Assembly: GCA_022826025.1 (NCBI GenBank)
Contig: JAJDVR010000114.1
Coordinates: 1-36,177 of the forward strand
DNA: 36,177 bases
DNA from: Gemmatimonadota bacterium
Lineage (GTDB): Bacteria; Gemmatimonadota; Gemmatimonadetes; Longimicrobiales; Gaopeijiaceae
Reading direction: 5' to 3'
The notes under the pieces were generated by a model. That model searched no databases. It worked only from the letters and a program-made list of their open reading frames with translations, and was not told the origin of the DNA. The position numbers were made by a program, and so were the translations under genes. Below, one piece after another: positions 29,294-36,177 of the stretch; the first letter of the stretch is position 1; every line of letters starts with the position of its first letter.

Positions 29294-32242
29294 ATGGTGA
29301 CGGCGATGCGGTCCGCGATCCTGGTTGTTTCAGACGATGGTGCGGCAGCCGCCGACCTGGTGGCCCGGCTGAGCGAGGGCGATTACGCGGCTCGGGCCGT
29401 GCCCTTGTCCGGATGGCGTGAGGCTGAGCGGCGCCAGGAACTCGCCGACCTCGCGTTGGTCGATCTCGGGCCCGATGGCGTCGGGGTGGCGGATCACCTT
29501 GTGAACGAGCGCGGCGTGCCCGTGGTGTACCTGATCGACGAGGCCGATCCGGACCCGAAGGTGCTGCGGCGGGCCCGGAAGACGCGGCCGTTCGGCTATC
29601 TCGCCAAGCCGGTGGCGACGGCGCAGCTGCACCTCGGCGTCGAATGTGCGCTGTCGCTGCACGGGCGGGCCCGGGAACACGCGGAGACGGAACGTCGGCT
29701 GAAGCGGAAGATTGCGCGGGTGCGCGCCCGCGAACGCCTGTTGACGACGATTCTGGACGGCATCGCCGATGGCGTGATCGCCGCGGATGAGAAGGGCGAC
29801 TACATATTCTCCAACGCCAGCGTGCGACGGATCCTGGACGGCGATCTTCCCGACCTGGAGATGGAGCGCCGACCCCGGGAATGGGGGTTCTACCGGCTGG
29901 ACCGGCGGACGCCGATACCGATCGAGGAGATGCCGCTGCCTCGCGCTCTCCGAGGCGAGAATACCGACGACTTCAAGCTTTTCGTGCGGAATTCCCGAGT
30001 TCCGGACGGCATGTACGCGAGCATTACCGCCCGCCCAACCGAGTTCCAGGACGGCTCCACGGGAGCCGTCCTCGTCTTCCGCGACATAACGCGCACCAAG
30101 AAGGCGGAAGACACGGCGCTCGAGACGACTCGCCAGCTCAGGAACCGGACGGAACTCCTCAACACGATCCTCGACAGCATGTCCGAGGGCGTCGTTGTTG
30201 CCAGCAGGAAGGGCCGCCTGCTGTTCTTCAACAGGGGCGGCGAAAGCATCCTGGGCAAGCCGCTCGAGGACGTAGGTCCCTCCGAATGGTCGGAAACATA
30301 CGGTCTGTTTCATGCGGACGGCCGGACGATGGTCCGGACAGAGGACCTGCCTCTCGTCCGTGCACTCCGCGGCGAACACCCCCGGGAGCAGGAGTTCTGC
30401 ATCCGCAACGACCAGCAGCCGGAGGGCGTGTACGTCAGCGCGACGGCGGTCCCGCTCCGCAACGCGGAACAGGACATCCTCGGCGCCGTTGTCATCTTCA
30501 GGGACATCACGGGACAAAGGACGACGGAGGACAAGCTGCGCCGATCGCTGCGCGAAACCCGCGAGCACGATGAACTGATGAGAGCCGTGTTCGAGTGCAT
30601 GAGCGACGGTGTCGTCGTCGCCGACGCCGAGGGCAACTTCAGGTTATTCAATCCTGCAGCCGAGGCGATCGTGGGCGTCGGCATGCTGGAGATTGGTCCA
30701 GACCAGTGGACGGACAAGTACGGCCTGTTCGAAGCGGACACGAAGACCCCGCTCGCCACCGACATGGTACCGCTCGTCAGGGCGATCGGGGGCGCGCAGA
30801 CCGTGGACGCGGAGATCTTCGTCCGCAACGAGAAACGGCCCGACGGTGTTTACATCGTGGTCAACGGCGAGCCTCTGCCGGAGAATCGCGGCGGTGTGGT
30901 CGTTTTCCGCGACGTGACCGAGCACAGACAGTCCGAAGTGGCGCGCGCGCTTGTCATGAAGGCGCTGGAGGAGCAGACCGAGCTGATGGAGGCGGTCTTC
31001 GACAGCGTGGGTGAAGCGATTCTGGCCATCGACAGTTCAGGCGCGGTTATTCACGTCAACCGCGCCGCAAGTTCGCTCTTGATGATCGACCACGCGGGCA
31101 CGCCGCTCAACGTGCGGTCCGAGAGGGTCAGGATTCGGTATCCGGATGGGACGACACCGGTGGAGGAAGCGGATCTGCCGGTCGTTCGCGCGGCCTTCAG
31201 AGGTGAAGTCGTCAACGACGAAGACCTCATGATGTTCACCGACAGCAGGCCCGAGGGGATCACGGTCCGCGTCAGCGCTCGACCCCTGAGGGGTTCGGAC
31301 GGGTCGAGCCGGGGAGGTGTCGCGATCATCCGCGACGTCACTGAGGCGCGCCGGGCGGAGGATGCTCTGGCGCAGGCGTTCGCACAGGGCAAGATCGAGA
31401 TCATCGACACCATCCTCCACAACATCGGCAACGCGATCAACAGCGTTGCGACGGGGATCGACACCATCGACCGCCTGCTGGCCGACGACACCCTCGTGCG
31501 AAGGCTGGAGGCACTGGTGGAAGCGCTTGAGGCGCACCGGGACGACTGGGCCGACTACATCGAGAACGATCCGCAGGGTCGGCTGGCTCTGCCCTTCGTG
31601 ATGGCGCTGGGCAGGGATCTCCTTGTAAGGGACGCCAAGATCCTGAAGGCGATCGAGCGCGCCAAGGCCCGCAGCGAACACATCACGGAAATCATCAGGA
31701 CCCAGGGCGCGCTGAAGAACCAGAGCATGCTGACGAAGGAAGTCGAGCTTGAAGGCAGTCTGGCGGCCTCGGTCGGCGTCCTGGAACACTTGCTGCAGAC
31801 GCTCGGCATCCGGCTCGAGATCCAATACGAGGGAGTGCCGAAGGTCATCAGGACCCAGGAGAGCGATTTCAATCAGATGATCGTGAACCTGGTCCGGAAT
31901 TCGATCGACGCCGTCAAGGCGCGCGGCGAAATCGAGCCGAGCGAATGGAAGCCGCGAATCCGCATCCGATGCCACGTCCGTCACCCTCACCTGGTGATCG
32001 AGGTGGAGGACAACGGGATCGGGATCCGGCGGGACAGTCTGAGGGCCATCTTCCGTGCCGGCGTCACGACCAAGAAGCACGGGACAGGTCTGGGGCTGCA
32101 CTCGGCGGCCGTCTTCGTCGAAAGGTCGGGGGGACGCATCCAGGCGATCAGTGAGGGCGTCGGGCGTGGCGCCACGATTCGCGTGGAGATGCGGCTTTTG
32201 TCGCTCGGTGTTCCGGAGACGGGCACGCGGGAGGGGGGGTAA
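29294..32242 (+). CDS. Cytoplasmic hybrid-like histidine kinase with receiver-like N-terminus and four PAS domains
   Basis: 982 residues with no membrane helix. A receiver-like domain (1-125) has an acidic pair (Asp14-15), Asp57 in LALVDLGPDG and Lys105 in GYLAKP. A coiled segment (125-150) precedes four PAS repeats (about 147-275, 285-415, 425-550, 565-690). Each PAS repeat carries the same insert pattern: W..YGLF.AD..TP, then PL.RA..GE, then RN..P.GVY. The phosphorylated histidine is His709 in TILHNIGNAIN, an H-box variant, followed by a long helical region. The ATPase has NLVRNSID, DNGIGI (about 906) and GTGLGL (about 930). It probably senses a cytoplasmic signal and phosphorylates the activator encoded 6 bases downstream. 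The start (ATG 29294 or 29306) lacks a good ribosome site. Confidence 0.9.
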   Translation: MVTAMRSAILVVSDDGAAAADLVARLSEGDYAARAVPLSGWREAERRQELADLALVDLGPDGVGVADHLVNERGVPVVYLIDEADPDPKVLRRARKTRPFGYLAKPVATAQLHLGVECALSLHGRAREHAETERRLKRKIARVRARERLLTTILDGIADGVIAADEKGDYIFSNASVRRILDGDLPDLEMERRPREWGFYRLDRRTPIPIEEMPLPRALRGENTDDFKLFVRNSRVPDGMYASITARPTEFQDGSTGAVLVFRDITRTKKAEDTALETTRQLRNRTELLNTILDSMSEGVVVASRKGRLLFFNRGGESILGKPLEDVGPSEWSETYGLFHADGRTMVRTEDLPLVRALRGEHPREQEFCIRNDQQPEGVYVSATAVPLRNAEQDILGAVVIFRDITGQRTTEDKLRRSLRETREHDELMRAVFECMSDGVVVADAEGNFRLFNPAAEAIVGVGMLEIGPDQWTDKYGLFEADTKTPLATDMVPLVRAIGGAQTVDAEIFVRNEKRPDGVYIVVNGEPLPENRGGVVVFRDVTEHRQSEVARALVMKALEEQTELMEAVFDSVGEAILAIDSSGAVIHVNRAASSLLMIDHAGTPLNVRSERVRIRYPDGTTPVEEADLPVVRAAFRGEVVNDEDLMMFTDSRPEGITVRVSARPLRGSDGSSRGGVAIIRDVTEARRAEDALAQAFAQGKIEIIDTILHNIGNAINSVATGIDTIDRLLADDTLVRRLEALVEALEAHRDDWADYIENDPQGRLALPFVMALGRDLLVRDAKILKAIERAKARSEHITEIIRTQGALKNQSMLTKEVELEGSLAASVGVLEHLLQTLGIRLEIQYEGVPKVIRTQESDFNQMIVNLVRNSIDAVKARGEIEPSEWKPRIRIRCHVRHPHLVIEVEDNGIGIRRDSLRAIFRAGVTTKKHGTGLGLHSAAVFVERSGGRIQAISEGVGRGATIRVEMRLLSLGVPETGTREGG

Positions 32243-32248
32243 CGGAAG

Positions 32249-34210
32249 ATGCGTCCGGTGACCACGTCAAGTTTGCCGATGAGCCCGGTGCCGCGTGCCT
32301 GGCAGTATGTGAACAGACGCGTCCTCATCGTCGATGACCAACCGGAGCTTCACGACGACTTCGTGGAAACGCTGGCGCACGGTGGTGGCGGACGGCAGTC
32401 CTCCGACGAGCTGGCGGCGGCCTTCGGCAGCCCCGGGAGAGAGAAGGATGGCTCATCGGGCCACGATCCAAGGCTGCCCGATTTCGAACTCGTGCACGCC
32501 TTCAGCGGACTGGAGGCGTGCCGGCGTGTCGAGGAAGCCTGCCGGGCGGGTGAGCCGTACGCGCTGGCCTTTGTCGACGTGCGCATGCCGGGCATGGATG
32601 GAATCGAAACGATCCAGAGGATTCGCCGGACCGATCGCAACATAGAGATCGTCATCATGACCGCGTACAGCGACCGTACCCTGTCGGATATCATTCGCGG
32701 GACGGAACTGCTGCACAAGATGCTCTACGTCCGGAAGCCGTTCACTCGCGAAGAGATTCAACAGATCGCGGTTTGCCTGGTAGGCAAGTGGAACGTGGAG
32801 CGGGCGCTGGCAACGAGGTCGCGGGAGATCGCCACTGCCAACCGGACCCTCGAGGCCGTGCTCGACGCGACCGAAGACGCGATGGTGATGTTCGACGAGT
32901 CGGGACGGTTCGTGCTGGCGAATCGCAGATTCGAGAAGGTCTGCGGGTTTGTGGGAGGGCAGCTCCAGACAATGCCCAGGCGGGAGCTGGCCACCAGGAT
33001 CAGGGACCGGTTCAGGGAATCCAACCCCCTCGACGTCCAGGCGGGGTTTGTCGTGGACGGAGTCGGCAGCCTGGTCGAGCGGACGGGGCCGAAGGGGCTC
33101 GAGGGCCTTTTCTACAGGTCGAGGGCGGCGGTCAGGGACGGGTGCGAAGCTGTCATCGGGCGACTTGAGGTCTATCGGGACGTCTCGAAGGACATAGAAG
33201 TCCAGAGGATGAAGGGCGAGGTGATGCGCCTGCGCGGAGAGCTGGAGACGACGCATTCGTTCGGCGAGATGGTTGGCGGCAGCCGGAAGATTCGCGAGCT
33301 CTACGGGTTGATTCGGCAGGCGGCCGACAGCGACGTGACCGTGTTGATTCGTGGCGAGACGGGCACTGGCAAGGAGTTGGTGGCCGAGTCCTTTCACGCG
33401 AACAGTGCCCGCAGGGACGGCCCCTTCCTCGCGGTGAACTGCGCGGCGATCCCCGAAGGGCTGATCGAGAGCGAGCTCTTCGGCCACGAAAAGGGAGCCT
33501 TCACGGACGCGCGCACGACCAAGATGGGCGCCTTCGAGCGCGCACACGGAGGAACCCTCTTCCTCGACGAGATCGGGGACATGCAGCCGGTTGCGCAGGC
33601 GAAGCTCCTTCGGGTGTTGCAGGGGAAGGAGTTCCAGCGGGTGGGCGGGAACAGGGTCAGGAAGGCCGACGTGAGGGTTCTCGCGGCCACGAACCGGGAC
33701 CTGGAGCGCGATGTCCGGGCTGGCGGGTTTCGGAAGGACCTGTTCTACCGTCTTTCGGTCTTTCCCGTCACGGTACCGCCCCTCCGGCGCCGGCGCGAGG
33801 ACATTCCCCTGCTAGCGGGTCATTTCCTCAGGGAGCAGGCCCGGCGGGCCGGGAAACCGATCGACGGCGTGTCCACCGCCGCCATGCGAATCCTCCTGCA
33901 GTACGATTGGCCCGGCAACGTGCGCGAACTGGCGAACGTCATCGGGCGCGCCGTCCTGTTGGAGACGACCGGGGTCGTCCAGGCCGGAAGTCTTCCGCGG
34001 CGGCTGTGCGAGGCGGTGGAGTCCGGGACGGAAAGTGCGCTGGAGGCGGTCCGCGGGCCCCGGAGCCTCGCGGCCATCGAACGCGAGGCGCTCGTGAATG
34101 CCCTGGCGGTATCGGGGAACAATGTCACCGAAGCGGCCCGCAGCCTGGAGATCAACCGGTCGACGTTGTACCGGAAGCTCAAGAAGCACGGACTCCGGCT
34201 GCGGGAATAG
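32249..34210 (+). CDS. Sigma-54-dependent response regulator (receiver-PAS-AAA+-Fis)
   Basis: 653 residues. The receiver (about 23-170) has Asp29-30, phospho-acceptor Asp110 in AFVDVRMPGMDG and Lys163 in VRKPF. It contains an unusual insertion of about 35 residues (44-78, Gly/Ser-rich) after its first helix. A PAS domain (about 190-300) and a helix link to the AAA+ domain (about 325-560). That domain has Walker A GETGTGKE (369-376), Walker B GTLFLDEIGD, and the sigma-54 contact loop as GAFTDA (416-421) instead of GAFTGA. An R-finger region follows. A Fis-type helix-turn-helix closes the protein (NNVTEAARSLEINRSTLYRK). It should be phosphorylated by the upstream kinase and drive promoters of the -24/-12 class, one of which lies 305 bases downstream (34515-34530). 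Confidence 0.93.
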   Translation: MRPVTTSSLPMSPVPRAWQYVNRRVLIVDDQPELHDDFVETLAHGGGGRQSSDELAAAFGSPGREKDGSSGHDPRLPDFELVHAFSGLEACRRVEEACRAGEPYALAFVDVRMPGMDGIETIQRIRRTDRNIEIVIMTAYSDRTLSDIIRGTELLHKMLYVRKPFTREEIQQIAVCLVGKWNVERALATRSREIATANRTLEAVLDATEDAMVMFDESGRFVLANRRFEKVCGFVGGQLQTMPRRELATRIRDRFRESNPLDVQAGFVVDGVGSLVERTGPKGLEGLFYRSRAAVRDGCEAVIGRLEVYRDVSKDIEVQRMKGEVMRLRGELETTHSFGEMVGGSRKIRELYGLIRQAADSDVTVLIRGETGTGKELVAESFHANSARRDGPFLAVNCAAIPEGLIESELFGHEKGAFTDARTTKMGAFERAHGGTLFLDEIGDMQPVAQAKLLRVLQGKEFQRVGGNRVRKADVRVLAATNRDLERDVRAGGFRKDLFYRLSVFPVTVPPLRRRREDIPLLAGHFLREQARRAGKPIDGVSTAAMRILLQYDWPGNVRELANVIGRAVLLETTGVVQAGSLPRRLCEAVESGTESALEAVRGPRSLAAIEREALVNALAVSGNNVTEAARSLEINRSTLYRKLKKHGLRLRE

Positions 34211-34258
34211 TTCGGACTCGGGGCCTGCGAAGTCCTGCTCCCGGGATTCGCGCGGGCT

Positions 34259-34300
34259 GACACACCCAGTAGAGTTCATTCTACAGCCACCCGGTGTGTC
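34259..34300. terminator. Large hairpin after the activator gene
   Basis: GACACACC (34259-34266) pairs with GGTGTGTC (34293-34300); inside, GTAGA (34269-34273) pairs with TCTAC (34280-34284). It begins 48 bases after the activator stop. No T-run follows, so it may slow or end transcription by structure, or protect the 3' end. Confidence 0.5.
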
Positions 34301-34462
34301 GAAACGCAACGGTGTTGCGAATTGCGTCAATGCGTCGCGCTGGCGGTGCCATCTCGTTGGCGAGCGAGGCACTTACAAGCTTTCCACACCGCCATTCGCC
34401 GATCCGGCACGTGATCCCTGTCGCGATTTACGACGAATTGCGACCAATTTGGGTCCACAATG

Positions 34463-34501
34463 ACATAAGTTGATAAGTTGCTGTAAATACACAACTTATG
34501 T
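34463..34501. promoter_or_regulatory. Long dyad ACATAAGTTG-N19-CAACTTATGT, candidate activator-binding site
   Basis: Perfect 10-bp inverted repeats, with a second half-site-like ATAAGTTG directly after the left arm. The stretch is strikingly AT-rich in a GC-rich genome. Its centre lies about 60 bases before the predicted start of the sigma-54 promoter at 34515, where an enhancer-type activator could bind. The link to the activator gene next door is inferred. Confidence 0.55.
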
Positions 34502-34514
34502 TGTTTTGCAGCGT

Positions 34515-34530
34515 TGGTTCGGGTCTTGCT
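34515..34530 (+). promoter_or_regulatory. Sigma-54 (-24/-12) promoter
   Basis: TGGTTCGGGTCTTGCT matches the consensus TGGCACG-N4-TTGCW at 10 of 12 defined positions, with GG and GC exactly 12 bases apart. Transcription would begin near 34541, leaving a 54-base leader before the ATG at 34595. It lies directly after a sigma-54 activator gene and drives the Ig-repeat gene. Confidence 0.7.
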
Positions 34531-34594
34531 ATCGAGGCGTGTGACGCGATGTACCGTCCACTCCAAGACCTGGTTAGCGCCCGTGGCCCACCAA

Positions 34595-36177
34595 ATGCCC
34601 GTTCTGAACACCAAGAACGCGTTGGCTTCCGCAGTCTCGCTGAGTCTCCTTATCGCCACGGTCCCGCCGTCACACGCTCACGCGACAAGCGGGCCGTCCC
34701 CATCTCCGTCGATGACCCCGGGTGTGACGGAGACGTTCACGGTCGCGGTGACGGAAGGCCGGACTCCTCCGGCGGTGACCATCAATGGTCCGACGCAACC
34801 CCAGAGAGGCGCATTCAACGTGAGCATCGCCTTTTCGGAGGCGGTGACGGGGTTCGAGCAGGCGGACGTCACGGTGGGCAACGGGTTCGTCAGGAAGTTC
34901 TCCGGATCGGGAGCGAGCTACACGGCCGAAGTCAGGATCACGCCGGGGTTCTCCGGCACGGTGACTGTGGACGTGGCCGCGAATGTGGCCGTGGATGCGG
35001 ACGGCGACGGCAACGCCGCAGCGGCCCGGTACTCGGTTGAAGCGGACCAGACGCGTCCGACGGTGGCCATCAGCGGCCCGTCGAGCACACAGGACGGCCC
35101 GTTTGACGTGACCATCACGTTCACGGAGGCGGTAACGGGTTTCGAGCGGGCGGACGTAACGGTGGGCAACGGGTCGGTGACGGCGTTCACCGGGTCGGGA
35201 GCCCGCTATGCGGCCACGATCGCGCCGGCGGCCACCGGCACCGTGACGGTGGATGTGGCCCGGATGGTGGCCACGGATGCAACGGGCAATCCCAACCTGC
35301 CGGCGAGCCGGTATTCGGTGCAGGTCCGGCTGAACTCGCCGCCGGCAATCACGGTGCCGCGGGACAGGGCCTACGAGCAGGGGGAGGCGATCGCGGCGTT
35401 CGGCATCACGGTGACGGATGCGGACGGGGACAACGTGACGGTCACGGTGACGGGTCTGCCGTCGGGGCTTTCGTACGGATCGGGCCGGGTGAGCGGAAGG
35501 GTGGCGGCGAACGCGGCGGCGCGGGACTACGCCGTGACCATCCGGGCGGACGACGGCGTGCACGCGGCGGTGACGGAGACGTTCACGGTCACGGTGACCA
35601 GGATCCGGACTCCTCCGACGGTGGCCATCAGTGGTCCGACGCGGCCCCAGAGAGGCGCGTTCGACGTGAGCATCGCCTTTTCGGAGGCGGTGACGGGGTT
35701 CGAGCAGGCGGACGTGACCGTGGGGAATGGATTCGTCCGGGGATTCACGGGGTCGGGAGCGAACTACACGGCCGAAGTCAGGATCACGCCGGGGTTCTCC
35801 GGAACGGTGACGGTCGGTGTGGCCGCGAATGTGGCGGTGGATGCCGATGGCGACGGCAACGCGGCGGCGGCCCGGTACTCGGTGGAAGCGGACCAGACGC
35901 GTCCGACGGTGGCCATCAGCGGTCCGTCGGGCACGCAGAACGGCCCCTTCGACGTGACCATCACGTTCACCGAGGCGGTCACGGGGTTCGAGCGGGCGGA
36001 CGTGACTGTGGGCAACGGGTCGGTGACGGCGTTCAGCGGTTCGGGAGCCCGCTATGCGGCCACGATCGCGCCGGCGGCCACCGGAACCGTGACGGTGGAT
36101 GTGGCCCGGATGGTGGCCACGGATGCGACGGGCAACCCCAACCTGGAGGCGAGCCGGTATTCGGTGCGGGCCCGGCT
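34595..36177 (+). CDS. Secreted Ig-like repeat protein, N-terminal part (continues beyond the right edge)
   Basis: About 527 codons are present and no stop is reached. The signal peptide MPVLNTKNALASAVSLSLLI...AHA (about 30 residues) precedes a short Ser/Pro stretch. The rest is repeats of two domain types. A and B modules of about 92-97 residues resemble bacterial Ig-like Big_12 domains (PTVAISGP, then FTEAVTGFERADVTVGNG, then GTVTVDVA..VATDATGN). Module C of about 90 residues resembles He_PIG-type Ig domains (NSPPAITVPRD, DADGDNVTVTVTGLPSGL). The order seen is A-B-C-A-B. Acidic DADGDGN and DATGN loops suggest calcium binding. Such proteins are usually surface adhesins or enzymes with repeat stalks. 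The ATG at 34595 is chosen because the GTG at 34541 would fall on the predicted transcription start. No ribosome site is obvious. Confidence 0.85.
   Translation, partial: MPVLNTKNALASAVSLSLLIATVPPSHAHATSGPSPSPSMTPGVTETFTVAVTEGRTPPAVTINGPTQPQRGAFNVSIAFSEAVTGFEQADVTVGNGFVRKFSGSGASYTAEVRITPGFSGTVTVDVAANVAVDADGDGNAAAARYSVEADQTRPTVAISGPSSTQDGPFDVTITFTEAVTGFERADVTVGNGSVTAFTGSGARYAATIAPAATGTVTVDVARMVATDATGNPNLPASRYSVQVRLNSPPAITVPRDRAYEQGEAIAAFGITVTDADGDNVTVTVTGLPSGLSYGSGRVSGRVAANAAARDYAVTIRADDGVHAAVTETFTVTVTRIRTPPTVAISGPTRPQRGAFDVSIAFSEAVTGFEQADVTVGNGFVRGFTGSGANYTAEVRITPGFSGTVTVGVAANVAVDADGDGNAAAARYSVEADQTRPTVAISGPSGTQNGPFDVTITFTEAVTGFERADVTVGNGSVTAFSGSGARYAATIAPAATGTVTVDVARMVATDATGNPNLEASRYSVRAR
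34724..36177 (+). repeat. Tandem repeat with an 846-bp (282-codon) unit
   Basis: Sequence from 34724 recurs 846 bases later: GTGACGGAGACGTTCAC starts at 34724 and at 35570, and GGACTCCTCC at 34761 and 35607. The unit encodes modules A-B-C. The first copy begins with the tail of a C module directly after the signal peptide region, and the second is cut by the window end. Near-identity at DNA level points to recent duplication or gene conversion, so copy number may vary between strains. Confidence 0.88.

Noticed and set aside
34259-34300. Integron attC site or mobile-element end
   Set aside because: The arms lack the GTTRRRY-type core and there is no integrase or second matching copy; a transcript hairpin is simpler.
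34306-34325. GGTGTTGCGAATTGCG as a sigma-54 promoter
   Set aside because: The GG and GC elements are 13 rather than 12 bases apart, and this spacing is strict; no gene start follows closely.
34498-35040. Plus-strand frame of 180 codons at the start of the Ig-repeat locus
   Set aside because: It is the wrong frame: the overlapping frame from 34595 has a signal peptide and recognisable Ig repeats that continue to the window edge.
1-36177. CRISPR arrays, tRNA or rRNA genes
   Set aside because: No short regularly spaced repeats, and no tRNA-like cloverleaf or rRNA sequence was recognised. The only tandem repeat is the 846-bp coding unit near the right edge.

Overview
The window is GC-rich bacterial chromosome, densely coded on both strands. 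The organism is probably a Gemmatimonadota or a close relative. This is inferred from the mix of TonB-dependent receptors with carboxypeptidase-like N-terminal domains, a 6-bladed beta-propeller lipoprotein, DUF2911 and beta-lactamase-fold lipoproteins, two-component sensors with repeated PAS domains, and a Gram-negative outer-membrane and Tat/lipoprotein repertoire. No rRNA, tRNA, CRISPR array or complete insertion sequence was seen.

Layout. 1-5144: a cut-off TonB receptor, an orphan Cache sensor, a DUF4760-like membrane protein, a DUF2911 lipoprotein and a quinone oxidoreductase. 5235-5483: the surviving C-terminus of a RES-family toxin. 5635-10253: an operon of a TPP-dependent 2-hydroxyacyl-CoA lyase/oxalyl-CoA decarboxylase-like enzyme, a formyl-CoA-transferase-like CaiB/BaiF protein and a POT peptide symporter. 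10329-11162: a Phd/YefM-PIN toxin-antitoxin pair behind an array of dyad operators. 11210-14562 (minus): an Nramp-like transporter without the usual metal ligands, an unannotated 49-residue membrane protein and a sodium:solute symporter. 14745-19556: a seven-gene run containing a class V aminotransferase, an OsmC-family protein whose reactive-cysteine codon is TGA followed by a SECIS-like hairpin (a probable selenoprotein), a Tat-exported sulfite-oxidase-like molybdoenzyme, a cytochrome c lipoprotein, a small membrane protein, a HAD hydrolase and an NTF2-like lipoprotein. 19596-28536: a holin-IV-like membrane protein, two SDRs, a beta-propeller lipoprotein, a serine hydrolase, a small membrane protein and a second TonB receptor. 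28537-29293: mostly degraded sequence, including a likely IS3 transposase remnant. 29294-36177: a multi-PAS histidine kinase and a sigma-54 activator, followed by a well-matched -24/-12 promoter, a large dyad and a secreted Ig-repeat protein with an 846-bp tandem repeat that runs off the window.

Two systems stand out. The first is the putative selenocysteine OsmC protein, translationally coupled (GTGA overlap) to a periplasmic sulfite dehydrogenase module. The second is a self-contained signalling unit in which a kinase/activator pair sits directly upstream of a sigma-54 promoter driving a repetitive surface protein.
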